A stretch of DNA of 30,975 nucleotides from a virus, in the IMG/VR virus record IMGVR_UViG_3300009128_000090, positions 1 through 30,975 of that record; one strand, written 5' to 3'. The notes beneath the pieces were generated by a model that was not told the origin of the DNA, did not search any database, and was given only the letters and a program-made list of their open reading frames with translations. Below, in pieces: positions 13,005-20,355 of the stretch; within the stretch, counting starts at the first letter, position 1, and each line of letters starts with the position of its first letter. Both the position numbers and the translations under genes were made by a program.

Positions 13005-13628
13005 TTATTTTTCATCAAGAATTTTTAGAATTTCTTTCATCCAATCTTCTTGTATTTTAGATTTTAGGTTCATTGCCCACCAACCCATACCGTTTCCTGG
13101 TGGATGTATTTCTTCACCAACATCTTCAAACATAAATGGTCTACCATTTACGAATGATGTATAAATCTTACTTGACTTACCGGGATGTCCTCCTTCAAAA
13201 TATTCTTTACTACCCATACCCAACCAATTATTTTTACAGTTGTTTGTTCCTAATAGATATGCTTTCGCTTTCTTATTTACAGAACCTTTTGGAACTATCA
13301 ATACAGAATCTTGTTCAAATATCTTTCCAAGTTTCTTCAAATCTTTTTCTAAATTACCGTTATCATCTTTATCAACAATAAAGAATGAAATTTCTTTTGA
13401 TACTTTACCACCTTCAGGATATTTACCAATCAATTTAGTTACACCATATCCCATACTTAATAAGTTACCAAGTAATTTCTTATTACGAGCTTTATTAATT
13501 TTCTTTGTATATTTCTCACCTTCACCACAATCAGCTGCTTTTCTGAATGCCGTCATTGCACCACAGTCATGCTTTTCGTTATGTGACCAAACTCTGGATA
13601 AACTCGATTCATTTATTATATTTTTCAT
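13005..13628 (-). CDS. Conserved hypothetical phage protein (207 aa)
   Basis: 207 residues with NKKLLGNLLSMGYGVTKLIGKYPEGGK (about 48-74), SFFIVDKDD and QDSVLIVPKGS (about 106-116), then KAYLLGTNN. This layout resembles the DUF3293-like proteins of marine T4-like phages, small alpha/beta proteins of unknown role; the match is from memory. There is no membrane helix or catalytic motif I can name. A site AGGAAT precedes the ATG at 13628. It is separated from the next upstream gene by 18 bases and followed by the tRNA promoter. Confidence 0.75.
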   Translation of the reverse strand: MKNIINESSLSRVWSHNEKHDCGAMTAFRKAADCGEGEKYTKKINKARNKKLLGNLLSMGYGVTKLIGKYPEGGKVSKEISFFIVDKDDNGNLEKDLKKLGKIFEQDSVLIVPKGSVNKKAKAYLLGTNNCKNNWLGMGSKEYFEGGHPGKSSKIYTSFVNGRPFMFEDVGEEIHPPGNGMGWWAMNLKSKIQEDWMKEILKILDEK

Positions 13629-13646
13629 TTTACATTTATTCCTAAT

Positions 13647-14153
13647 CTATTTTTTTGATGGTAATGATACACCAACTTTTTTCAATATTTCTTTTAGAGT
13701 ATATGATTTTTCTTTACCCGATTCAACATATTGTTTCCACTTATCTAACAAAGCATAAACTTGTTCAGTAAATATTTTATATTCATCATTATCTAATTGT
13801 TCAATAAATTCACCCGTAAATTTTATATCAAGTTCAACATCTTCTTCGTCGTCAGTTGAATTATGTTGTTGTTCTTTATATCGTGCTTCTAATTCATCTA
13901 AAAATTCTTTATCATAATGGCTCATAAACTTATCAAAATCACTTTGGTAATCCTTATCGTTATATTGATTGCTATCATAATAATCAACATTATCTCCATC
14001 TATAATATCACGAGATTGTAATAGAATTGAAGATGCTGAATTGCAAGCATTTATCATAACATCATCATTATTTTCAATTGCTTTTGTTCCAAGTTCATCA
14101 ATTAATTCGACTGCAAAAAGTATTGCATCTTCTGATACTATTTTATATCTCAT
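13647..14153 (-). CDS. Acidic hypothetical protein (168 aa)
   Basis: 168 residues from the ATG at 14153, which has AGGAG eight bases upstream; the frame offers ATGs five and two codons earlier with worse sites. It is very acidic in the middle (DEEDVELDIKF) and has an N-terminal helix with Ala and Ile repeats. It contains Asp/Asn/Tyr-rich low complexity (YYDSNQYNDKDYQSD) at about 60-75. The last ~20 residues (YTLKEILKKVGVSLPSKK) look like a basic helical end. It overlaps the 48-aa gene upstream by 11 bases. Function unknown. Confidence 0.75.
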   Translation of the reverse strand: MRYKIVSEDAILFAVELIDELGTKAIENNDDVMINACNSASSILLQSRDIIDGDNVDYYDSNQYNDKDYQSDFDKFMSHYDKEFLDELEARYKEQQHNSTDDEEDVELDIKFTGEFIEQLDNDEYKIFTEQVYALLDKWKQYVESGKEKSYTLKEILKKVGVSLPSKK

Positions 14154-14289
14154 CTCCATTCTCCTCATCTTCTTCTTTATTATAAATATCAGACTTTTTC
14201 TTATTGTAGTTCAAATTTTTTTCCAACTGTTCTTCACGATTTTTTCGTAATATTTGACGAACATATGGATTGTTGTTGTTATACCACAT
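14143..14289 (-). CDS. Small charged protein (48 aa)
   Basis: 48 residues: MWYNNNNPYVRQILRKNREE, then alternating Lys, Asn and Glu to an acidic end. Its last 11 bases overlap the start of the 168-aa gene, which uses the GAGGAG inside this gene as its binding site. GAGG precedes its ATG. It is probably a real member of the overlapping small-gene operon; function unknown. Confidence 0.65.
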   Translation of the reverse strand: MWYNNNNPYVRQILRKNREEQLEKNLNYNKKKSDIYNKEEDEENGDEI

Positions 14290-14293
14290 TTTT

Positions 14294-14464
14294 CTATGCC
14301 TCTGCTAAAACTAATTTTTTACCAATTGTTTTATCACAATAATCACTAAAACCATCTTCAAGTAACATCGAAAGTGCTTCAATAATTTTTTCATCAGATG
14401 CTTCTAAATCTTTTTCAGTCAATTGTAATATAGTTTCTTTATGTATATCAAGTGGCATGTTCAT
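14294..14464 (-). CDS. Small acidic protein (56 aa)
   Basis: 56 residues from the ATG at 14464: MNMPLDIHKETILQLTEKDL, then a helical acidic body and KKLVLAEA at the end. GGAAG is seven bases upstream, and the start overlaps the preceding stop as TAATG, showing coupled translation. Function unknown. Confidence 0.7.
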   Translation of the reverse strand: MNMPLDIHKETILQLTEKDLEASDEKIIEALSMLLEDGFSDYCDKTIGKKLVLAEA

Positions 14465-14625
14465 TATAATACTTCCATAAATAACCAAAACAATAAAGAT
14501 ATAACAACAATAACACTTGAAAAACCAATCATTGCTTTATTCCATTGTTTTTCTTTTTTTTCAAGTTTTCGAAAGTATGGTCCAAAATCTTTTCCAACCA
14601 ACTTATCGTTTTTATTTATAACCAT
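14464..14625 (-). CDS. C-terminally anchored small membrane protein (53 aa)
   Basis: 53 residues from the ATG at 14625, which has AAAGGA at a good distance and lies just after the promoter at 14656-14685. The N-terminal 30 residues are highly charged (KKEKQWNK), and the last ~20 (AMIGFSSVIVVISLLFWLFM) form a membrane helix. This predicts a tail-anchored protein with a cytoplasmic head. It is the first gene of the operon running to 13647. Function unknown. Confidence 0.7.
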   Translation of the reverse strand: MVINKNDKLVGKDFGPYFRKLEKKEKQWNKAMIGFSSVIVVISLLFWLFMEVL

Positions 14626-14655
14626 TTTATATTTCCTTTTCTTATCATCTACCAA

Positions 14656-14685
14656 AATTTACGGTGATATTATTATCAAAGTCAA
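14656..14685 (-). promoter_or_regulatory. Conserved promoter, TTGACT-18-TAAATT
   Basis: Minus strand -35 TTGACT (14685-14680) in AATAAAGCTTGACTTTGATA, 18-bp spacer, -10 TAAATT (14661-14656). The start site is about 24 bases before the ATG at 14625. It lies at the 3' end of the upstream gene. Confidence 0.7.
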
Positions 14686-14688
14686 GCT

Positions 14689-14853
14689 TTATTTTTGTCC
14701 ATCCTTAAAAAAGTGATATATCGTTTCAATAAATAATATCAAAGAGAACATAATAAATACTGTTCCAGCTATTCCAAGCAACATCAATGATATAATCAAT
14801 GCAATAGCAAAGATACTAAATCTCAAAATGAAATCTTTAAATTTAGAAAACAT
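14689..14853 (-). CDS. Small membrane protein with two helices (54 aa)
   Basis: 54 residues starting MFSKFKDFILRFSIF. Residues 12-48 are almost continuously hydrophobic and could form two short helices with a Gly turn (LLGIAGTVF). The end is polar (HFFKDGQK). AAGGATGG precedes the ATG, and the gene overlaps the one upstream by 11 bases. Too short for the usual length cut-offs, but well supported by the overlaps. Function unknown. Confidence 0.65.
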   Translation of the reverse strand: MFSKFKDFILRFSIFAIALIISLMLLGIAGTVFIMFSLILFIETIYHFFKDGQK

Positions 14854-15007
14854 TTGGTTTTACCATCCTTTCTTTCAGATAATTATTTTCTTTTTCAAGT
14901 CGAATGACCTCAATCCGTAACATAGTCATTTTACGAGCAGAAATGATTGCTCCTGTTAGTATTCCAACAAATACACCTATACATACACCTATAATTAATT
15001 CCGTCAT
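14843..15007 (-). CDS. Small membrane-anchored coiled-coil protein (54 aa)
   Basis: 54 residues: an N-terminal membrane helix (MTELIIGVCIGVFVGILTGA) followed by a basic coiled coil (RIEVIRLEKENNYLKERM). The ATG overlaps the TGA of the upstream gene, and AAGGAA lies before it. This single-helix-plus-coil form is common among phage lysis and superinfection proteins, but nothing here decides the role. Confidence 0.65.
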   Translation of the reverse strand: MTELIIGVCIGVFVGILTGAIISARKMTMLRIEVIRLEKENNYLKERMVKPNVF

Positions 15008-15138
15008 AATTCGTTCATTTCCTTCGTTATTTGCTGTTTATATTTTTGTCGATATTTCTTATTCAATAGTCTTTTACCAAACTTCTTTTTCTTGAACCAC
15101 TTACATAGTGTCAATGCTTCTTTTCTTATTCTTATCAT
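15004..15138 (-). CDS. Small, very basic protein (44 aa)
   Basis: 44 residues, about 16 of them Lys or Arg: MIRIRKEALTLCKWFKKKKF, continuing with a basic helix and ending MNEL. GGAAAG lies eight bases before the ATG. The stop overlaps the next start in ATGA. It is probably a nucleic-acid-binding peptide. Reality is supported by coupling rather than by homology. The 98 bases upstream (15139-15236) hold no gene I can support. Confidence 0.6.
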   Translation of the reverse strand: MIRIRKEALTLCKWFKKKKFGKRLLNKKYRQKYKQQITKEMNEL

Positions 15139-15236
15139 ATTCGTAACTTTCCATTTCTATTCTTACATAAATATAGTGAATTGTAGAAATACATACTGAA
15201 ACTACAATAAACCATAACCATAATATAATAAAAATA

Positions 15237-15446
15237 TCAATCACAATCAAAATACTTCATACAAGTCATAAGTAAATTATCATAATCACCTGATGTGGCT
15301 TCATTAGTAAATTCTTTTATTTCATCACCAGAAAGACCAGCTCGACGGGCTGCTTTGCTACACCTTCCGAGTATAGCAAAAGCATTCCCATCTTCACCTA
15401 CCAATTTTACTTTGACATCTGGATATTTTATATCGTTATTAGACAT
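15237..15446 (-). CDS. Conserved small phage protein (69 aa)
   Basis: 69 residues from the ATG at 15446, which has AGGAGG in front. The core KVKLVGEDGNAFAILGRCSK, then AARRAGLSGDEIKEF and SGDYDNLLMTC, is one I have seen in many unrelated phage genomes as an uncharacterised small protein. It overlaps the end of the CobS-like gene by eight bases, so the two are co-translated. Function unknown. Confidence 0.8.
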   Translation of the reverse strand: MSNNDIKYPDVKVKLVGEDGNAFAILGRCSKAARRAGLSGDEIKEFTNEATSGDYDNLLMTCMKYFDCD

Positions 15447-16626
15447 TACTTGCCTCCTTAATTTCGTTATCATTAAATAATTCATCATTAGTTCCATCAT
15501 CACAGAATTTTTGGACAATCTGTTTAACGAAAGTTCGTTCTGAATCAATTCCACCAGAATTATCATACTGTGGATAGATACAGACTTCAGATGCTTCTTC
15601 TAATTTGAAACCGTCATATAACAAACCACAAAGTTCAACTGTTGTTCGAGTAGAAATTCCAGAAGTAATACGAGCTGTATCACCATTGGATTCTGAACGA
15701 GTTAGACTTGCGATTTTTGCTACACTTGAAATAACATTCTTATCGACATGTGGAAACATATAAGATAGTAAATCATTTTCCTCATCTTCATTTAGGATGT
15801 CCATTTCTACAACTACAAATCTATCAACAAGTGCTTTATCCAATTGACGAGTGGAAGTATATTCATTTCCGATATTTGCTGTTGCGATAAAAGTAACACC
15901 GTCTGCAACTTTGATAGTTGCTTGACCATCTTGTTCATCTAATCTTAAATACCTTTGACCATAATCTAATACTGTCATAAGAATGTTCCAAGCGTCTGGA
16001 TGAGCTCTTGAAAGTTCATCTAATAGTATAACAGAGTTTGGAGTTTGAATTGCTTTAACAAATAAACTATCAGAAAAGTATGTTCCTTTGCCTTCTTCAA
16101 AATGAGTGTTTCCAATTAGTGTTGCTCGAGGGTCTTGTGTTGAACCCATATTGAAATAAAAATCTGGTCGGTCTAATACATTTGTTAATGTTTTAGCGGC
16201 CATAGTTTTTCCACAACCAGCCTGACCTGTCATCATAATATTTTTACCACGAACTGCTGAACGAATTAGATATTTCCATTTTAGTTCTTTCATCATCAAA
16301 CCACGAGGTTTCAATTTATATGAACTATGAATGAAATCTAATACTTCTGAATGTTCATTTGGAACATCAACTGTTTCATTAACGGTTGTTGGCGTTTCAG
16401 TTTTTGATAACTCTGCCAAAACTTTATCAGTCACACGACGCCAAGAATAACCTGAATTTGTTGAACTGGACTCAAATCGACCAAGAACATAATTACCCTC
16501 ATATGCTCTCCGACGAACACCGGTTCCAATTTCAGAAGTATATTTTGTTCCATCATCAGAAAACGCATTTAAACGATTTCCTGATTTTTCGATGTGAACT
16601 ATAATGTCTGGTAGGTTTTGTTTCAT
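15439..16626 (-). CDS. CobS/MoxR-like AAA+ ATPase
   Basis: 395 residues from the ATG at 16626, which has AAAGGAG upstream. The N-terminal ~90 residues are a separate region with no domain I know. The AAA+ core has Walker A GQAGCGKT (134-141), Walker B SVILLDEL (198-205), and sensor FIATANIG followed by LDKALVDRF. Order and spacing match MoxR/CobS ATPases, which act as remodelling motors with a VWA-domain partner. The CobT-like partner is the next gene upstream. Phages carrying this pair are often labelled cobaltochelatase, but no other cobalamin gene is present, so a general chaperone or particle-maturation role is equally likely. It has its own conserved promoter. Confidence 0.85.
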   Translation of the reverse strand: MKQNLPDIIVHIEKSGNRLNAFSDDGTKYTSEIGTGVRRRAYEGNYVLGRFESSSTNSGYSWRRVTDKVLAELSKTETPTTVNETVDVPNEHSEVLDFIHSSYKLKPRGLMMKELKWKYLIRSAVRGKNIMMTGQAGCGKTMAAKTLTNVLDRPDFYFNMGSTQDPRATLIGNTHFEEGKGTYFSDSLFVKAIQTPNSVILLDELSRAHPDAWNILMTVLDYGQRYLRLDEQDGQATIKVADGVTFIATANIGNEYTSTRQLDKALVDRFVVVEMDILNEDEENDLLSYMFPHVDKNVISSVAKIASLTRSESNGDTARITSGISTRTTVELCGLLYDGFKLEEASEVCIYPQYDNSGGIDSERTFVKQIVQKFCDDGTNDELFNDNEIKEASNV

Positions 16627-16670
16627 AAGGTTTCTCCTTTGTTTATCTTTTATCATTTATCTTACGGTGT

Positions 16671-16700
16671 AAGCTACGACTTTTTTTATACATAAGTCAA
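16671..16700 (-). promoter_or_regulatory. Conserved promoter, TTGACT-18-TAGCTT
   Basis: Minus strand -35 TTGACT (16700-16695) in AAAAAGGCTTGACTTATGTA, 18-bp spacer, -10 TAGCTT (16676-16671). CTTAC-GGT-GTAAG (16661-16673) forms a small inverted repeat overlapping the -10, a possible operator. The CobT-like gene has a near-copy of this promoter at 18762-18791. Confidence 0.7.
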
Positions 16701-16719
16701 GCCTTTTTTTCATTTATTT

Positions 16720-18738
16720 TTATTTATGTGAAAGAAATCGTTTGTTCATACTTTTTGCAACTTCCATCATGTTAGTTGGTTCAATAAAAACTGAATCATT
16801 TCCATACATTGTTTTGAAATCTTGTTGTTCCATTAGTTTCCAATGATTGATTGAGGTAGTATCATTTGTAATGTAATATCCAATAACTTTCAATCCAATC
16901 TTTCTCATTTTATCAACCATCTTTTTAGTATGATTGATTGCTGAATTTCCAGTATAATAAATTTCATTATTACTATACATCGGAGAACCATCTGAATAAT
17001 TTACGAAATAACTATCTTGATTTGAAGTGCCAGGAATTAAATCATTCATAATTGCTTCATAACATAATCCTTCAGGTGTTGTTCCACTACAATCTAATGA
17101 TTGAAATAAATTTCTAACTTTAGATAATTTATCAGTTCTGGAATCAAATACAATCATAATCAATGGAACATTTGAAGAACCTTTATATCTCCCATAAGTG
17201 CTTCTAATTGAAACAACAACATCAATGTTACCAGCCATATCACAAGCTTTAATCATTGCTACTGCTGAAGTCATTGCTTTATTCCATTTTGTTCCATCCA
17301 TTGAACCAGAAGCGTCAATTGAAATATGAAGATAAGCTTTGTTATATTTTTCAACAAATGTTTGACTGAATATATTAGAATTACCAAACCCAAGTTCTGC
17401 TAACATTCGCTTATCAATTTTACCGTTATCTTTACGATTATATTTCAATGAAGTTTCTTCACCTCGAATTTTAAGTTTACGACCTAACATTGTTCCAAGT
17501 CTTAAACCTTCTTCAACAAAATTATATCTTCTACTATAATATTTTTGATTAGATGACTGTGAACACCCGAACATATCGGAATCAATTAAACTTTGAGTTA
17601 ATTTTTTGATAACCAAACATTTAATTCCTTTGGTTGCTTTTGACCAAGAATTTCTTTGATAATCTTTTCCAACTTCTTCATAAGTAGTATTACTTTTATC
17701 CAGTGCTGTAATTTGTTCATTATCTTTTTTAGATAACTTACTTTTTTTCACATCACCTTCAAGAAAATCTTCTTGTTTATCAATTTGTTTTTGTAATTGT
17801 TTTTTCTGATTATCTGATAAATCATTTACTTCTGAACCATTATCGTTCAAAGCTGTTTCATCATTTTCTACATTAGCATTAGTACTTTCAGTTTCATCAT
17901 CAGTAGAACTATCAGAACCACTATCTCCATTTTTCGTTTCATTATCATCGTCATTTTCAGAGTCTTCAATTTTAATTTTATCAATATTATTTAGAATAAC
18001 TTTCACAACATCTAATGCAACTTTTAATACTTCTTTAGTCGAAGTCAATTTTGAAATGTTTCGTAAATTAATTAGTCTATATATTTCAGATAATCCTTTA
18101 AGTGCTTTCAATTGAGTATTTTTATTGTGAAGATTAATAATTCTAAATAAATAACTTTCAATAGTTTCATCACGAGCTTCTGAACTTAATAATCCTTTAT
18201 CAACAATTTTAGAATAAAAATACTTATCATACATTGAATGATAATAACCTTTATAACCAGGAGAAGTAGAAAATATAAAATTATCAATTCTTCTATCTTC
18301 AATATAATTTAGAATATTTTTAGTTAATTTAACCACACCATCTTTTAATACATTTTTAGAATTACCATCTAAATATAATTCATCAGGAATATCCCATTTA
18401 AGATTTTTCAATAATTTGAAATCAGATAATAGAACATGACTTCCTTCGTGTAATGCCAATCCAACAGCCACATCAAAATTTCTATCATTTAGATTGGAAC
18501 CGATGGTAACAGTTTTACCATCAGTATAAGAATTAGCATCTATAAACTGAACAGGTATATTCTTACCAGTAATAATGTTCACAAAATTACTGATTGCTCT
18601 TTTATACCCTGCCAAAGCAACTATATCTTTACCCTTTGGCTTATCTATATTATTCCTACCAAGAAATTCATCGACATCATATTCATTAATTGATGAATCC
18701 CAAAAGGTAGAATTTTTATTTATTTTTATATTTGACAT
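16720..18738 (-). CDS. CobT-like VWA-domain protein with HExxH motif
   Basis: 672 residues. An N-terminal part (about 1-250) carries LALHEGSHVLL (95-105), an HExxH zinc-site motif, and EDRRIDNF (147-154). Residues ~257-310 are an acidic Ser/Asp/Asn-rich linker. The C-terminal part has a VWA domain with MIDAS DASGS (475-479), later TPEGL and FDSRTD. This architecture, peptidase-like head plus acidic linker plus VWA, is that of CobT/VWA partners of MoxR-type ATPases, and the ATPase gene lies immediately downstream. AAGGGAT precedes the ATG. Whether the HExxH is catalytic cannot be told; it may be structural. Confidence 0.85.
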   Translation of the reverse strand: MSNIKINKNSTFWDSSINEYDVDEFLGRNNIDKPKGKDIVALAGYKRAISNFVNIITGKNIPVQFIDANSYTDGKTVTIGSNLNDRNFDVAVGLALHEGSHVLLSDFKLLKNLKWDIPDELYLDGNSKNVLKDGVVKLTKNILNYIEDRRIDNFIFSTSPGYKGYYHSMYDKYFYSKIVDKGLLSSEARDETIESYLFRIINLHNKNTQLKALKGLSEIYRLINLRNISKLTSTKEVLKVALDVVKVILNNIDKIKIEDSENDDDNETKNGDSGSDSSTDDETESTNANVENDETALNDNGSEVNDLSDNQKKQLQKQIDKQEDFLEGDVKKSKLSKKDNEQITALDKSNTTYEEVGKDYQRNSWSKATKGIKCLVIKKLTQSLIDSDMFGCSQSSNQKYYSRRYNFVEEGLRLGTMLGRKLKIRGEETSLKYNRKDNGKIDKRMLAELGFGNSNIFSQTFVEKYNKAYLHISIDASGSMDGTKWNKAMTSAVAMIKACDMAGNIDVVVSIRSTYGRYKGSSNVPLIMIVFDSRTDKLSKVRNLFQSLDCSGTTPEGLCYEAIMNDLIPGTSNQDSYFVNYSDGSPMYSNNEIYYTGNSAINHTKKMVDKMRKIGLKVIGYYITNDTTSINHWKLMEQQDFKTMYGNDSVFIEPTNMMEVAKSMNKRFLSHK

Positions 18739-18761
18739 ATATCCCTTTCATTTTCTATCTA

Positions 18762-18791
18762 AAGCTACAACCTTTTCCATACATAAGTCAA
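18762..18791 (-). promoter_or_regulatory. Conserved promoter, TTGACT-18-TAGCTT
   Basis: Minus strand -35 TTGACT (18791-18786) in AATAAAGCTTGACTTATGTA, 18-bp spacer, -10 TAGCTT (18767-18762). The start site lies about 17 bases before the ATG of the CobT-like gene. It has the same -10 and spacer opening as the CobS-like promoter, so the pair is probably co-regulated. Confidence 0.72.
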
Positions 18792-18811
18792 GCTTTATTT
18801 TCAATTTATTT

Positions 18812-19033
18812 TCAAGGCCTGTCATATTTCCAATGTTGAAGTGTTTTATGTTTATCAGATTTCTTATTAAACCATACAGTCTTAACAAAAGATTGCTGCG
18901 GTATTATTACCAATATCAAATCCAAAATATCATTATATGATGTGCGATATACACACTTAACAATCTCATCACCTCGAACCTCAATATCAATCAACCGACC
19001 ATCATCAGAATTGAATAACTTTGGCAAGACCAT
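18812..19033 (-). CDS. Conserved small phage protein (73 aa or longer, start uncertain)
   Basis: The frame is open from a TTG at 19123 to the TAA at 18812. The N-terminal phrase YSKHAKRASHTDRYGKMVLP looks genuinely coded, but no ATG precedes it and the promoter -10 lies at 19109-19104. The ATG at 19033 gives a safe 73-residue product; a non-ATG start nearer 19090 is likely. The C-terminal half (KCVYRTSYNDILDL, then FVKTVWFNKKSDKHKTL) resembles RelE-fold or DUF4258-like small proteins, though catalytic residues cannot be assigned. Function unknown. Confidence 0.65.
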   Translation of the reverse strand: MVLPKLFNSDDGRLIDIEVRGDEIVKCVYRTSYNDILDLILVIIPQQSFVKTVWFNKKSDKHKTLQHWKYDRP

Positions 19034-19103
19034 CTTTCCATACCTATCAGTATGAGAAGCTCGTTTAGCGTGCTTTGAATATTTTAAGTTATCATATAAT
19101 GTA

Positions 19104-19133
19104 AATATACAAAAGAATAACAATTAAAGTCAA
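19104..19133 (-). promoter_or_regulatory. Conserved promoter, TTGACT-18-TATATT
   Basis: Minus strand -35 TTGACT (19133-19128) preceded by TTTCAC instead of AAAGC, 18-bp spacer, -10 TATATT (19109-19104). It drives the small gene at 18812 and borders the gene-free palindrome region. Confidence 0.68.
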
Positions 19134-19257
19134 GTGAAACTTCTAATTTTTACCACCAAGCATATATATGACAAACGCAAAGAATTGGCCAATTGAGCCA
19201 ATAAGCCAATGGAGTAACTGAAGATTTTATGCTGTCAATGAAATAGAGCATATAGTC

Positions 19258-19284
19258 AATAATAATAATAATAATAATAATAAT
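19258..19284. repeat. (AAT)9 triplet repeat
   Basis: Nine uninterrupted AAT units, 27 bases. It lies at the left part of the gene-free region. It could melt easily, as in an unwinding element, or simply be slippage-prone. Confidence 0.85.
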
Positions 19285-20004
19285 AGTAGCGTGGTGGTGT
19301 GTGTCATTCTGTCATAAGTCCACACATATGGAAAGCAACACGCGCATGCGCGCGTAAAAAGACAATATAAGCTTATATTGCAATGATTGCAATTGATAGC
19401 AAATAGCAAATAGGATAGCAAGCAATATAAATAGCAAATAGCAATAAATGGGTGGGTGTGTGAGGAGGTTTGACTTCGTCAAGTTTTCTGAAAAAATCAT
19501 ATATCACATACATCAGACGAACATCAAAGCTGAAATTTCAGAGCTTCGAAGCTTCAAAGTTATCAGAGCTAATATGAATGTATAGAAAACTTTTAATCGT
19601 TTTTGCCATAGATGAAAAAATAAGCTCAAAATATATGCCGGGTCGACCCACTTAAAGTATCACTTTAACAGCTTGAAAAACTGTTTCAAGTTGCCACCAC
19701 CCTCTTGTAGGCCATTACTTCATTGCATCGATGCAACCAGTCATCCATCGTCGTTTCCCATCAGGACCATAGTCAAGTATCATCCGTCTATTGCACCGTC
19801 GAGGATTGCCTATTTTTCAGAAGCGTGGAACACACTCTATTGGCTTATTGGCTTCATTGGGTTTTCAAAATTTGGTCTATATCAGCACAGTTGATTGGAG
19901 GAGCCTATATGATATAGAATTTTTATATTTCAGAATTTCACATAGATTGGGATGACAAGATTATTACACCTTCAATTTGTTATGTTCTATATGGCCCCGG
20001 AGTG

Positions 20005-20136
20005 TGACATTTTGTCATTGGTGGTGGTCTATATCAAAATGATATATTTGGTTGGGAAATGGTATGACATTTTGTCATTTTGTTCAATCACAGTTTTGGC
20101 AAATTTGATGCACTTGTTGGGTATGACATATTGTCA
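20005..20136. promoter_or_regulatory. Three regularly spaced TGACA-N3-TGTCA operators
   Basis: TGACATTTTGTCA at 20005-20017, ATGACATTTTGTCAT at 20064-20078 (core 20065-20077), TGACATATTGTCA at 20124-20136. Starts of the cores are 60 and 59 bases apart. The second and third are both preceded by TTGGG and GGTATG- or GGTATG-like bases. Symmetry and spacing suggest cooperative binding of a dimeric protein. The same half-site forms the array at 9684-9752. Confidence 0.6.
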
Positions 20137-20320
20137 CACTCATTGCCTTGTATAAATCGACTGCTATGTGTTCTATTGGGTTGTATTTCAGAGTTCTCGA
20201 CGAGCTTGCTGGTGGTATGGTGTCTTGGATTTGGTTACCATATCAAGGAGTTATTAACATTTTTCGATTTTACTATACATAATGTCCATTATCAGTATAA
20301 GCCGTCAAAATAGTCCAAAA

Positions 20321-20347
20321 AAAGCTTGACTTATATCGCCAAGCTTT
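20321..20347 (-). terminator. Terminator of the coiled-coil membrane gene, overlapping a plus-strand promoter
   Basis: AAAGCTTG (20321-20328) and CAAGCTTT (20340-20347) form a perfect 8-bp stem with an 11-base loop. On the minus strand a run of seven T follows (from 20324 leftwards to 20317). It ends transcripts of the gene at 20388-20648. Confidence 0.7.
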
Positions 20348-20355
20348 CGTAAATT
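20326..20355 (+). promoter_or_regulatory. Only plus-strand copy of the conserved promoter
   Basis: Plus strand TTGACT (20326-20331) in AAAAAAAGCTTGACTTATAT, 18-bp spacer, -10 TAAATT (20350-20355). It points into the antisense of the gene at 20388-20648 and towards the broken plus-strand frame at 20769. It overlaps the minus-strand terminator stem. Confidence 0.55.

Noticed and set aside
15135-15221. 28-codon minus-strand frame between 15138 and 15237
   Set aside because: Its stop overlaps the next ATG, but it has no binding site and its composition looks random.
15439-18738. Cobalamin biosynthesis role as the firm function of the ATPase/VWA pair
   Set aside because: No third chelatase subunit or other pathway gene is visible, so only the domain-level call is supported.
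19227-19421. Minus-strand frame containing a run of leucines
   Set aside because: The leucines are the (AAT)9 repeat read on the other strand, and the frame has no ribosome binding site.
19673-20313. Several plus-strand frames of 60-77 codons
   Set aside because: They overlap one another in different frames, lack binding sites and read as low-quality hydrophobic or mixed sequence.
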